DNA of 64,000 bases from Deltaproteobacteria bacterium (lineage in GTDB: Bacteria; Myxococcota_A; UBA796; UBA2385): positions 1 to 64,000 of the forward strand of contig JAGYJW010000013.1 in NCBI GenBank assembly GCA_018401435.1, written 5' to 3'. Shown here in pieces: positions 7,752 to 15,758 of this stretch (position 1 is its first letter; each line of letters starts with the position of its first letter). The position numbers and the translations under genes were made by a program. Below the pieces are notes generated by a model. That model was not told where the DNA came from. It searched no databases and was given only the letters and a program-made list of their open reading frames with translations.

Positions 7752-9013
7752 GGCATCCAGTTGGATTGGCTGTGCAGATCGTGGAGAGCGGTCGGGGGTG
7801 GGTGGTTGCGCGCTATGGGCTTGCCACCCGCCGACACGAAGTGGACTGGTCCAACCCAAAGCCTCCTGGCGCCTACTTGATTAAGCGGGTGGCCGGCGTG
7901 TGGAAGAAGGAGTTGGCGGAGCTTCCATTGGAGCCTTGGCCCCTACCCGGCCCCATTGGGATCGCTGGGTTGGTGGCTGCGATCGACCCTCCCCCGCTGC
8001 ACCCGACGGCGCCCGGCTTCTGGACGCGGGACCCGGACGGAAACCTGGTGGAGCTGTCGGTTCATGCCGACAAGCGGGTGGTGAACCTCACGGGGCTTCC
8101 CGCCGCTGCCCTGGAAGGACAGGATGTGGACTTCCTGATCGACCCCACTAACTCCCCGGATGTCTATTACCTGAAGCCCCGCGAGACCCTCTATGCGGCG
8201 GTGCCCACCTTGACAGTGCCACCTGTCACGCACCTCAAAAGATACAAGTTGGCCCTGGCGCAGTTCCAGGCGATGGCGCTGGCGCCAAGCGTCCCCGAGG
8301 TCGCGGTCCGCGAGGCCGATCGGCACCGAGTACTTCTGCACGGGCGTGGGCTTGGTGTAGTTGCAGAGCGCCAGGTTGGCCATGAGCTGCGGGCCCACCA
8401 GCTCCTCCGAGAACACCGTCACGGGTCGAGAGCGAGAGGCCTGCGCCGGTTCATTACCCAGTGCGGCGCTGGGTGCCCATCGGTGAGGTCACCTGGCACG
8501 ACAGAGGCCGTCGGCGCCCCAGTTTGGCATCACAAGAGCCCACTGCGACGACGCCCAGGAGGTCTTCGAGCCTCAAGAGACGGCTGGCTGCTGATGCGGA
8601 GGGCCAAGGTGCGGTGTCTTGGACCGGTCGGCCGAGGGCGGCTGGTCTGGACCGCGAATTTTGCCGGACTGATTGCGCTGTTCGAGGCGTCGTCGGCGCG
8701 ACGAGGCGCTGGAAGGCGTGAGGGTGCAGACGCGCCCGGTGACCTTGACCAGCATCAGCAAAGCGCTCGGCCACGCCAATCCCAGAAGACATCATCGAGG
8801 ACGGCGACGTGGTCGCGCTGGAGCGGCGGGACGCGCTGCGTTGGCTCTTCGCGCCGAAGCCGACCAAGAGCCCTACCTGTGGCAGGACAACGCGCTCTTG
8901 ATCCCGCTCGGCGACCGGGGCTTGTTCGCCTGAGGCACCTGAAGGAAGGACAACGCGACCTATCTCTTCTGGCCCAAGGACGTGGATGCCCTGCTCGACC
9001 TGGTCTCCCGTGA
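7748..9013 (+). CDS. Unknown operon-end protein, C-terminus scrambled
   Basis: The start ATG overlaps the preceding stop (ATGA), making this the fourth gene of the operon. The first 160 or so residues (to about 8240) have ordinary protein composition but match no family I recognise. After that the frame reads antisense through a DEAD-box-helicase-like fragment and then through the indel-rich duplicate starting at 8424, ending at a stop at 9013. The authentic C-terminus was therefore probably lost or replaced by a rearrangement near 8240-8300. Treat residues beyond roughly 165 as non-native. Confidence 0.5.
   Translation: MRHPVGLAVQIVESGRGWVVARYGLATRRHEVDWSNPKPPGAYLIKRVAGVWKKELAELPLEPWPLPGPIGIAGLVAAIDPPPLHPTAPGFWTRDPDGNLVELSVHADKRVVNLTGLPAAALEGQDVDFLIDPTNSPDVYYLKPRETLYAAVPTLTVPPVTHLKRYKLALAQFQAMALAPSVPEVAVREADRHRVLLHGRGLGVVAERQVGHELRAHQLLREHRHGSRARGLRRFITQCGAGCPSVRSPGTTEAVGAPVWHHKSPLRRRPGGLRASRDGWLLMRRAKVRCLGPVGRGRLVWTANFAGLIALFEASSARRGAGRREGADAPGDLDQHQQSARPRQSQKTSSRTATWSRWSGGTRCVGSSRRSRPRALPVAGQRALDPARRPGLVRLRHLKEGQRDLSLLAQGRGCPARPGLP
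8297..8416 (-). pseudogene. Fragment of Ded1/DDX3-type DEAD-box helicase
   Basis: The minus strand encodes about 40 residues running from VFSEEL to RDL, including YTKPTPVQKYSVPI. That is the Q motif plus the following helix of Ded1/DDX3-like RNA helicases; bacterial helicases more often have EPTPIQ. The similarity stops just before the Walker A motif that should follow (MACAQTGSGKT), where the frame reads unrelated sequence. It is antisense to the end of the operon and lies next to the duplicated segment, so it looks like a stray fragment from a rearrangement or a chimeric join. Confidence 0.45.
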
Positions 9014-9271
9014 TAATGGCGAAGGGAGCTGCGTGACGACCCCAAGCAGGGAGACCGCAACCGCGGGCGGCCTGAAAGGTGATTCACAAAGGCGACATCG
9101 GGCTGGCAACGGCGCGTCAAACTGCCATCGATTCGGCAGGGCGGCAGGCGCCCTGAGCGGACCAGGCCACCGCTTCGTCGTGGGGCTGCCTGGCGCAAGG
9201 CGATCGCGTCTCTGATTGGGAGCGAAATGCTGCACAATCGGGCCGAGCCGCTGCATCAGTGCCCCCTCAGA
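8424..9271 (+). pseudogene. Degenerate copy A of unknown gene (direct repeat)
   Basis: This segment aligns end to end with 9948-10816 but differs by roughly 18 small events, mostly one- to two-base insertions or deletions often in C or G runs, with few plain substitutions. The equivalent reading frame is broken many times. Homology begins at the shared GTCGAGAGCGAGAGG and ends at the shared CATCAGTGCCCC-CTCAG. The indel-dominated pattern fits either a decayed duplicate or a poorly polished assembly copy. Confidence 0.7.
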
Positions 9272-9447
9272 CTCGTGTTTCGCACTCTCCAGCAAAGCCT
9301 TGGGATGGGAAGCGCTGCGGTCGGCCGGCGGGAAGGGGTGGCGCCCCAAGCCAGTGGAAAGACAGCGACGGGCGGATCCGTGATGAGGATTGCAAAGTCA
9401 ACCCGCCCCGGAGGCGCCCGTGCGCTGTCTGCATCTGCAGTAGCCGG

Positions 9448-9947
9448 TCTGATCGCGCCCTGATCGAGGTGTTCCGCCCAGCTTTTACTGCGTCCGTCCT
9501 TCGAGAAGTGCCGGCAGCTGTGGCTGGGCTGGCTCCTGACCCAGGGGCGGCGAACGGTCACGGGCGCCATCGTGGCTTCGGGCCAGGCTGGGCGGGGGCA
9601 CCCGTACGGCGTGGCACCGCTTCTTCTCGACGGCGCGGTGGTCTGCCGATGAACTCGGCCGCCTCGTGCTACGGCAGATCTGGCGCACTTCGTAGCGGAG
9701 GGGGCGAGCTGGTGATCGTCTCTCTCGACGATGACGTTGGCGCCGAAAGGGCCGCGGGTGTGGGGCATCGGCAACCACATCGACGCGGTGCGTTCGTCCG
9801 CAGCACCAAATTATTCTGCTTCGGCCACGTCTGGGTGGTCCTGTGCGTGGTCGTGCAGCCTTCGTTCAGCCACCGGCCGTGGGCACTCCCGGTGCTCTTC
9901 CGGCTGTACCGGAGCAAGGCCCCCAAACCGTCGCCCCAACCGCCGAA
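9448..9947 (+). pseudogene. IS701-like (DDE_5) transposase remnant
   Basis: Pieces of a DDE transposase of the IS701-like/pfam13546 type can be read across all three plus frames: GWLLTQGRRTVTG near 9525-9565, HRFFSTARWSADELGRL near 9617-9670, the first catalytic Asp region LVIVSLDD near 9710, then LFCFGHVWVVL and RPWALPVLFRLYR near 9810-9915. The order is that of the family, but at least three frameshifts separate the pieces. The reading stops abruptly at 9947, where direct-repeat copy B begins, so the C-terminal half with the remaining catalytic residues is absent. It is non-functional as written. Confidence 0.7.
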
Positions 9948-10816
9948 GGTCGAGAGCGAGAGGCCTGCGCCGGTTCATTACCCAGTGCGGCGCTGGGTGC
10001 CCATCGACGAGGTCACCTGGCACGACGAGGCCGTCTCGGCGCCCCAGTTTGGCATCACAAGAGCCCACTGCGACGACGCCCAGGAGGTCTTCGAGCCTCT
10101 CAAGAGACAGCTGGCTGCTGATGCGGAGGGGGCCAAGGTGCGATGTGTCTTGGACCGGTCGGCCGAGGGGCGGCTGGTCTGGACCGCCCAGGCCCCCGCC
10201 GGACTGATTGCGCTGTTCGAGCGTCGTCGGCGCGACGAGGCGCTGGAAGGCGTGAGGGTGCAGACGCGCCCGGTGACCTTGACCAGCATCAGCAAAGCGC
10301 TCGGCCACGCCAATCCCGAAGACATCATCGAGGACGGCGACGTGGTCGCGCTGGAGCGGCGGGACGCGCTGCGTTGGCTCTTCGCGCGCCGAAGCCACGA
10401 CCAAGAGCCCTACCTGTGGCGGGACAACGCGCTCTTGATCCCGCTCGGCGACCGGGGCTTGTTCGCCTGGGAGCACCTGAAGGAGGACAACGCGACCTAT
10501 CTCTTCTGGCCCAAGGACGTGGATGCCCTGCTCGACCTGGTCTCCCGTGACCAATGGCGAAGGGAGCTGCGTGAGCGACCCCAAAGCGAGGAGACCGCAG
10601 CCGCGGGCGGCCTGAAGAGGGTGATTCACAAAGGCGACATCGAAGGCTGGCAACGGCGCATCCAAGCTGCCATCGATTCGGCAGGGCGGCAGGCGCCCTG
10701 AGCCTGGGACCAGGCCGCTGCGTCGTGGGGCTGCCTGGCGCAAGGCGATCGCGTCTCTGATTGGGAGCGAAATGCTGCACAATCGGGCCGAGGCCCTTGC
10801 ATCAGTGCCCCTCAGA
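9948..10816. repeat. Direct repeat copy B, partner of 8424-9271
   Basis: This is the intact-looking copy of the duplicated segment, in the same orientation as copy A about 1.52 kb upstream. It contains the whole reading frame ending at 10701 and 115 bases after it. The repeat ends eight bases before the start codon of the lipoprotein gene at 10824, and copy A ends next to the transposase remnant. Confidence 0.75.
9985..10701 (+). CDS. Uncharacterised protein (intact duplicate copy)
   Basis: About 238 aa from a GTG at 9985 (VRRWVPID); the frame remains open upstream into the transposase remnant, so the true start is uncertain and may have been lost at the repeat junction. Composition is charged and soluble, without signal peptide or membrane segment. 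Readable blocks include VRCVLDRSAEGRLVW, GLIALFERRRRDEALEG, a WLFARRSHDQEPYLWRDN stretch and a C-terminal KGDIEGWQRRIQ helix. I do not recognise the family. The degenerate copy A lies upstream beyond an IS remnant, which suggests duplication during transposition or misassembly. Confidence 0.5.
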   Translation: MRRWVPIDEVTWHDEAVSAPQFGITRAHCDDAQEVFEPLKRQLAADAEGAKVRCVLDRSAEGRLVWTAQAPAGLIALFERRRRDEALEGVRVQTRPVTLTSISKALGHANPEDIIEDGDVVALERRDALRWLFARRSHDQEPYLWRDNALLIPLGDRGLFAWEHLKEDNATYLFWPKDVDALLDLVSRDQWRRELRERPQSEETAAAGGLKRVIHKGDIEGWQRRIQAAIDSAGRQAP

Positions 10817-10823
10817 ACATAGA

Positions 10824-11525
10824 ATGGACAATGAAATGCATCGTTCAAGCGCCCTGTTGACTGCCGCTTGCCTCCTGGTCCTGGCCCCAGCCTGTAGCGC
10901 CGATGGTGGCGGCAAGGGCAAGAATGGCGGCCAGCACGACGACGACTATCCAGCCTGCGGCAACCCCGACGCGACGCACTTCCTGGTCAACCAGCTCACC
11001 ATTGGCATCGACCCCTTGGACTATGCCGGCGAATCCTGGGACTGGGACGGTGGCGGCATCGCCGAGTTCTGGGACGAGTACGACACCTATATCGAGCTGG
11101 CGCTGGTCCTGGCCTCCGAAGGCACCTACCAGATGGGGTCTTTGGACGACGTGGTGGCCTTGATGGACATCGCCGCGCCCATCCTGCTCTCGCCCTATGT
11201 CTCCCCCGACCTCGACATTCAATGGACCTGGTGGGACGGCGTCAACGAGTTCGACGATGGCACCGACCAGAACCCCGAAGACACCAACCTGGTGGACTAC
11301 ACCTCGCTGGAGATGGGCTTTCCCGATGACGAGAGCGCCTGGTTCCTGGACTTCTACGATCGCGACCTGACCGTTGACGACTATGCGGGCTGGACCTTCC
11401 TGGACCTGTGGCTGCTTCAGGAGGCAGCGGACTGTGGGCCCGTGGTGATGGTACTGGACGACTACACCATGAGCGACTGGGATACCCGCGTGCGCTTTGT
11501 GGTGTTGGACGTCGAGAGCTGGTAG
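10824..11525 (+). CDS. Acidic lipoprotein of unknown function
   Basis: A 233-aa protein with a lipoprotein-type signal: a short positive start, a hydrophobic core (LLTAACLLVL) and a LAPAC lipobox giving lipidated Cys24; Pro at -2 is unusual. The ATG at 10824 is used here, with a second in-frame ATG at 10836. The mature part is very acidic and rich in Asp, Trp and Tyr (for example SWDWDGGG, FDDGTDQNPED), suggesting calcium binding or an extracellular surface role. It starts eight bases after the end of direct repeat copy B. No family recognised. Confidence 0.7.
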   Translation: MDNEMHRSSALLTAACLLVLAPACSADGGGKGKNGGQHDDDYPACGNPDATHFLVNQLTIGIDPLDYAGESWDWDGGGIAEFWDEYDTYIELALVLASEGTYQMGSLDDVVALMDIAAPILLSPYVSPDLDIQWTWWDGVNEFDDGTDQNPEDTNLVDYTSLEMGFPDDESAWFLDFYDRDLTVDDYAGWTFLDLWLLQEAADCGPVVMVLDDYTMSDWDTRVRFVVLDVESW

Positions 11526-11555
11526 CCCACCCCCCACCTGCTCCTGGGAGTCCCC

Positions 11556-12086
11556 ATGTCCAACACAGACCTGCTCGCCACCCTGGCCGCCCTGCCACCG
11601 CTGCGAGCCGTCGATACCACGCTGCTGGCACCGGTCGAAGCCGCCCTGGGCCATGCCTTCTCCGACCCTCGCTGGCTGCGTTGGGCGCTCACCTCCAAGG
11701 GCTGGGTGAATGAGCACCCCGACTGGAAGGACAACAAGGCGCTCGAGTGGCTGGGTGACGCCCTGCTCTATCGAGTGGTCACCGAACACTTCGTCCTGTC
11801 GGGTGCCGCCCAGTGCACGGGGGCAGCCACACCGCAACGCGTCAAACTCATCAACAATACGCGGCTGGCCGAGGTCGCTGAGGGGCTGGGCCTGTGGGAC
11901 GCCCTCTATCTGGGTGTGGGTGAACGCAGGAATAACCAGGCCGATGGCCGCACCCGCTTCTTGTCTTGCGCCATGGAGGCCCTGCTGGGCGCCGCCTACA
12001 TGGACGCGCGTACCCACGGCCAAGACGCCAACGCGCAGGTGGACGCGCTGGTCCGGCGCCACTTGCTGCAGCACCTCGACGCCTGA
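11556..12086 (+). CDS. RNase III-like catalytic domain protein, no dsRBD
   Basis: A 176-aa protein consisting only of an RNase III-type domain. LEWLGDALL at 63-71 matches the signature LEFLGDAVL and supplies Glu64 and Asp68; AMEALLGAAYMD at 139-150 matches the second metal-binding block and supplies Glu141. At the position of E. coli Asp114 there is Cys138 instead. There is no C-terminal double-stranded RNA-binding domain, unlike Rnc, so its size resembles Mini-III-type proteins. A GGGAG sequence precedes the ATG. It sits 30 bases after the lipoprotein gene and 116 bases before a TPR/HEPN-like gene. It is probably a specialised or weakened nuclease rather than housekeeping Rnc. Confidence 0.75.
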   Translation: MSNTDLLATLAALPPLRAVDTTLLAPVEAALGHAFSDPRWLRWALTSKGWVNEHPDWKDNKALEWLGDALLYRVVTEHFVLSGAAQCTGAATPQRVKLINNTRLAEVAEGLGLWDALYLGVGERRNNQADGRTRFLSCAMEALLGAAYMDARTHGQDANAQVDALVRRHLLQHLDA

Positions 12087-12202
12087 TTCGGCGGGCCCGC
12101 TTCCGCTGGGAGGCCAGGGCCGGGCTTGTGTACCGCCCAAGGCTGGTTGGAGGGGACTCGACCATCGGAGCGCCCCTCGCCGCCGCCGTTGTAGGCTGCC
12201 CC

Positions 12203-13972
12203 ATGGCCGAGCCCTCGATCCACACCGACATCCTCCCGCACTTTCAAAGCGGGCGGGACCACTACCTCAATCATGACTATGCCGGCGCGCTGAAGGCCAA
12301 CCAGGGCGCCCTCGAGCTTGCCCGCAGCTTGGGCTGCCCCTGGGGAGAGGCGCGGGCCTTGCGGCGCGTGGGCGTGTGCCTCTACCGCCTGGGCAGGAGC
12401 CAGGAGTCGGAGGACTACCTGCGACAGGCCCAGGCCCAGGCGGTGAAGCTGGGCTGGACCGACGAGCAGCTCTTCATCGCCAACCACCTGGGCGCCACGC
12501 TTCGCAAGACGGGCGATCTGCAAGGGGCCCACGACACGCTGACCGGCGCCCTGTCGCGGGCCACGGGCAGAGAGCAGATCGAGGCGCGCGCCCGCCTGCT
12601 GGGCAGCACCGGCGCGTTGATGGACGATCTTGGCGATCAGGCTGCCGCCGCCGAGCATTATGCGCGCTACCAGGAGCTTGTGCAGCTCATCGATGACCCC
12701 GCGCGCCAGGCCAATGCAGCGGGGCTGATGAGCCGGGCGCTTCGGTTGCGGGGGGACCACCGGCGGGCCTTGCAGCAGGCCGACGAGGAGATTCGCCTGG
12801 GCAAGCAGGCGGGCCACCCCACGCGGGTGGGCCGCGGCCTCATGCACCGCAGCGAGGCCCTGGTGAGGTTGGAGCGCATCGACGAGGCGGAAGCGGCCAT
12901 GGCGGAGGCCCAAGACGGGATCGCCGCTGCTGGCGACAGCCGGCATGCATCCCGGGTCTACCGCGCCAGCGCCCAGCTGGCCGTCGACACGGGACGGCTC
13001 CGGGAAGCCGACCGCTTTGCGAAGCAGGCACGGGAGGCCATGGGCGCGGCGAGCGGGGAGTGGGAGACGCGGGCGTCGGTGGAGCTGGTGTGCGCAAAGG
13101 TCGCCCAGCAGGCCGGGCTTCACGGCGAGGCGCTGTGGCACCTCGGGGAGGCCCTGGAGTGTCACCTCAACCGCATGGAGCCCATCGCGGCACCCGAGCT
13201 GCGGCGGCTGACCCGATTCCGTAGAGCCGAGCTGCTCGACCTCGCCAGCCGGGTCGAGACCGCAGCCGGAGAGGTGGGCCGGGACGGCGTGGAGATGGAC
13301 CGGATTGATGGCCTCAAGGCGCGGCTGCGCGCCCTGGACGACGGCTACCAGCCGCAGGCACAGGAGCCCCGGATCGAGTCCGTGGGAAGCTGGAGCACCC
13401 GCATCCGACAGGAGGCCGAGGAGCGCTGGAGGCTGCTCCTGCCCAGTCAATACGGCGCCCTCTCGACGCTCAGCAGCTCTGATCTTGTGTTGGCCGATGT
13501 GCTCGCCCATGGTCCGGTGGGGGACCTGCCGCGCAGCCTCTTCCTGTTGTTGGTCACACTGGAGCGGGAGCTGTTGGAGCGCTTGGTCCTGCCACTGGGA
13601 GAGCGGGTGAAGCAGCCGCCCCAGCACCTTCGTGCACTGCTCGGCTGGAAGAAGACGCCGCCGCCTGGGTTGGGCGCCATCGCGCGGGATCTGTCTCAAT
13701 CCGACCCTGCGCTGCGCCGACTCGCGGAAGCACACCTCAACCTGGACGCCGCCACCTGGGAGGGCCTGGTCGGTTGCTCCAGGCTCCTGAACGACGCCCC
13801 CCCCGCCGTCAATGGGGGGCCGACCGCCAGCCCGGTCCAGGCACGCAACGACATCGCCCATGGGCGCGCGCCGGTGCAAGGGCGCCTGCAGGCCGACGCG
13901 GTGAGACGGGCCCTGACCTTGGGGGCGGCGCCGGCGCTGTGGATCGTGACCTCCCTTCCAACGCCGAAGTGA
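12203..13972 (+). CDS. TPR protein with C-terminal HEPN-like motif
   Basis: A 589-aa soluble protein. Residues 1 to about 330 are tandem tetratricopeptide-like helix pairs (repeated A-x-x-x-Y/H-x-x-A patterns), a protein-interaction scaffold. The C-terminal part is helical (LFLLLVTLERELLERLV) and ends with ARNDIAHG, giving Arg548 and His553. This RNxxxH spacing is the Rx4-6H signature of HEPN domains, many of which are RNases in toxin-antitoxin and defence systems. The ATG at 12203 begins the first repeat; the frame upstream is low-complexity. An RNase III-like gene lies just upstream. The TPR part is sure, the HEPN assignment moderate. Confidence 0.7.
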   Translation: MAEPSIHTDILPHFQSGRDHYLNHDYAGALKANQGALELARSLGCPWGEARALRRVGVCLYRLGRSQESEDYLRQAQAQAVKLGWTDEQLFIANHLGATLRKTGDLQGAHDTLTGALSRATGREQIEARARLLGSTGALMDDLGDQAAAAEHYARYQELVQLIDDPARQANAAGLMSRALRLRGDHRRALQQADEEIRLGKQAGHPTRVGRGLMHRSEALVRLERIDEAEAAMAEAQDGIAAAGDSRHASRVYRASAQLAVDTGRLREADRFAKQAREAMGAASGEWETRASVELVCAKVAQQAGLHGEALWHLGEALECHLNRMEPIAAPELRRLTRFRRAELLDLASRVETAAGEVGRDGVEMDRIDGLKARLRALDDGYQPQAQEPRIESVGSWSTRIRQEAEERWRLLLPSQYGALSTLSSSDLVLADVLAHGPVGDLPRSLFLLLVTLERELLERLVLPLGERVKQPPQHLRALLGWKKTPPPGLGAIARDLSQSDPALRRLAEAHLNLDAATWEGLVGCSRLLNDAPPAVNGGPTASPVQARNDIAHGRAPVQGRLQADAVRRALTLGAAPALWIVTSLPTPK

Positions 13973-14492
13973 TCGCCGCTGTCACAATCCGTCGCTGGCC
14001 CTGCTTTTTGCTTACCCCGAAGGCCCGGCATCCCCGTCGCGCCAGGCGCCCTCTGCTTCCGCGCCACCAGATGCACATGCCCCCCCCCGCCTTTCGCTCC
14101 CGGTCGAGGTGTGCCTGCAGGATCTCGATGGCACGGGCCACCGCGCTGGCGGCGGTGCGGGCTGCCCTGCACCGCTTGGACCGCACCCAGGTGGCAGCGG
14201 GGAGGACGGCTGGTTGGGCTGGGGAAGGGGCCGGTCTCTCAAGATCTCCCCAGGCGCTTTGGGGACGATGGCGACCCGGCGCACCCCGCGCCTTGCCCCC
14301 AGTCGTACACGGCGACCGTCCCAGGCGCAGATGATCCCCACCCAGCGCAGCGCGCCGATCTCTCTGGCCCGGTCGCCGTTCTCGGGCCGCCATCGCCTGT
14401 TGGCAGGGCGTCGGGGGTGAGGGCCGCCCGGATTCGGGTGACCGCAGGCGCTGTCTCCCACGACGCGGGCCATCGGCGCCATCAACGCCCGT

Positions 14493-14537
14493 GCGCCCAG
14501 CAGCGCGGAAATCGGCCCCAATCCGCCCCGGTGGCGC
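14493..14537 (+). repeat. 45-nt direct repeat, left copy
   Basis: This sequence recurs at 18879-18923 in the same orientation with 42 of 45 positions identical; the last 30 (14508-14537, starting GAAATCGGCC and ending GGTGGCGC) are identical. The two copies enclose 4.4 kb of accessory genes next to a tRNA gene. They may be the ends of an inserted element or two copies of a dispersed repeat. Confidence 0.75.
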
Positions 14538-14573
14538 GTACGTGCTCGCCAAGAGACCCCGGGCTTCGGGGCG

Positions 14574-14804
14574 ATGCTCGCGGGGGACCCCCAGGCTCCG
14601 CAGACGGCACGGTCGCACTTTGCCGCCCTGGAGTCGGCGCTGTCGGGTTTCCGGCAGCACCTCTACCGCCCGCACCCAGGCGCCCCGGTCTTCCCGTCTG
14701 CGCCGGGGCTCGATCGGGCGCGCTTCTTGGCCTTGCTGCACGAGACCTCGCCCACCAAGCTGGTTCATGGCGTGCGAGAGGTGGCGCGGGGGCTTGAGGG
14801 CTGA
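14574..14804 (+). CDS. Small orphan reading frame, possibly a gene remnant
   Basis: About 76 codons with more natural composition than the surrounding frames, including HFAALESALSGFRQHLY and a C-terminal FLALLHETSPTKLVHGVREVARGL helix. It looks like the C-terminal end of a larger protein whose upstream part is absent or frameshifted. No family recognised and no ribosome-binding site is evident. It lies just inside the left 45-nt repeat. Confidence 0.3.
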   Translation: MLAGDPQAPQTARSHFAALESALSGFRQHLYRPHPGAPVFPSAPGLDRARFLALLHETSPTKLVHGVREVARGLEG

Positions 14805-15050
14805 GGGGCAGCACCACCGGGCAGGTACGGCCGGGACCGGCAGCTACCAACCCTTGGACGCGATTGGCGTTGCCCACTGTCGGCTGTCGAAGGCAAGCGA
14901 CCTCGCCTCATCGGCGTCGTTACGAGTAGGCGATCCTTCTACCCGGAGGCCAATGTTGCCGGATTGGGACGGCCTCTGCAAGACTCTGCCGGCTGCGCTC
15001 GACGCTGATGCCTTCGGTCGGCAGCCGGTAGGCTCCCGGGGCAGGCTGGG

Positions 15051-15758
15051 TCAGTCCTCGGAACCCACCACGACCTCGTGGGCCACCCCGTACAGTCCGA
15101 GGTGCTTCCTCGCTCGGCGGAGAATGTCGGCCCGGGATAGGTTCACCTCGACGAAGGCCCCTGGCACCGCCTCTTCCGGTCGCGTGAAATCCTTGCCAGA
15201 GGGGTGCTTCGGCGTGGCTGCGACGGTGAACCGCGTTCTTCCGCTCTGAATGGGGAGGTCTGCCGCACTGACCTGGCCGTGTTCGAAGAGCCAGCGCCAC
15301 AAGGCGACATAGAACTGGGCCGCGCTGATGCCCCACACGAGGTCGCTTCCGATGCGCACCGCCATGGTCGCTTCCTTGGGCAGCTCAGGTGGGGGCGTCG
15401 ACACCATGACCGGTAGCTTCGCGGGCTTTTTCGGGACCTCCACCACCGATGGTGCGTCCGAAGCAAGCCGTTTCGACAGCCGTCCCTCGATCTCCGCGAG
15501 CCCCTTCTCGATCCGCTCCTTCAGCCGCCCCTCCAGGTTGTCGAAGCGGGCCTCCATGCCCTCTCCCTGGCGGCTCGCTTCAAGCAGGCGGATGGCCTGA
15601 TCGAGATCCGCGGGGTTGAGTTCGGCCTCGGCCAGCAGGTCCACCATTTCGAGCAGCACAGGCAGGCGACCCACAAAGTCGGCCTCGCGAACGCGCAGCA
15701 GGAGGGCCTGCTCCGAGCTGTCCACAGGGAAGTAGGAGACGCTGTTCTTGGGCTTCAT
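15051..15758 (-). CDS. Unknown coiled-coil protein, partner of upstream gene
   Basis: A 235-aa protein, second gene of a two-gene minus-strand unit; its ATG (15758) overlaps the upstream stop as ATGA. Residues about 60-95 form a charged amphipathic helix (ARFDNLEGRLKERIEKGLAE) suited to a coiled coil. After a Pro-rich linker, residues about 125-235 form a compact domain with LVWGISAAQFYVALWRWLFEHG and a terminal VNLSRADILRRARKHLG block. No catalytic motif is evident. Strict coupling suggests that it works in a complex with the nuclease-like product of the upstream gene. The frame is open further upstream but only as an antisense shadow. Function unknown. Confidence 0.65.
   Translation of the reverse strand: MKPKNSVSYFPVDSSEQALLLRVREADFVGRLPVLLEMVDLLAEAELNPADLDQAIRLLEASRQGEGMEARFDNLEGRLKERIEKGLAEIEGRLSKRLASDAPSVVEVPKKPAKLPVMVSTPPPELPKEATMAVRIGSDLVWGISAAQFYVALWRWLFEHGQVSAADLPIQSGRTRFTVAATPKHPSGKDFTRPEEAVPGAFVEVNLSRADILRRARKHLGLYGVAHEVVVGSED

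Larger units (their letters stand above)
13973..15050. other. Long stretch without convincing genes
   Basis: More than a kilobase between the TPR/HEPN-like gene and the minus-strand pair ending at 15051. The open frames are short and Arg/Pro/Gly-rich, except a small one at 14574-14804. The left copy of a 45-nt direct repeat is at 14493-14537. The region may be decayed mobile DNA; no transposase motif or RNA gene could be recognised. Confidence 0.5.
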
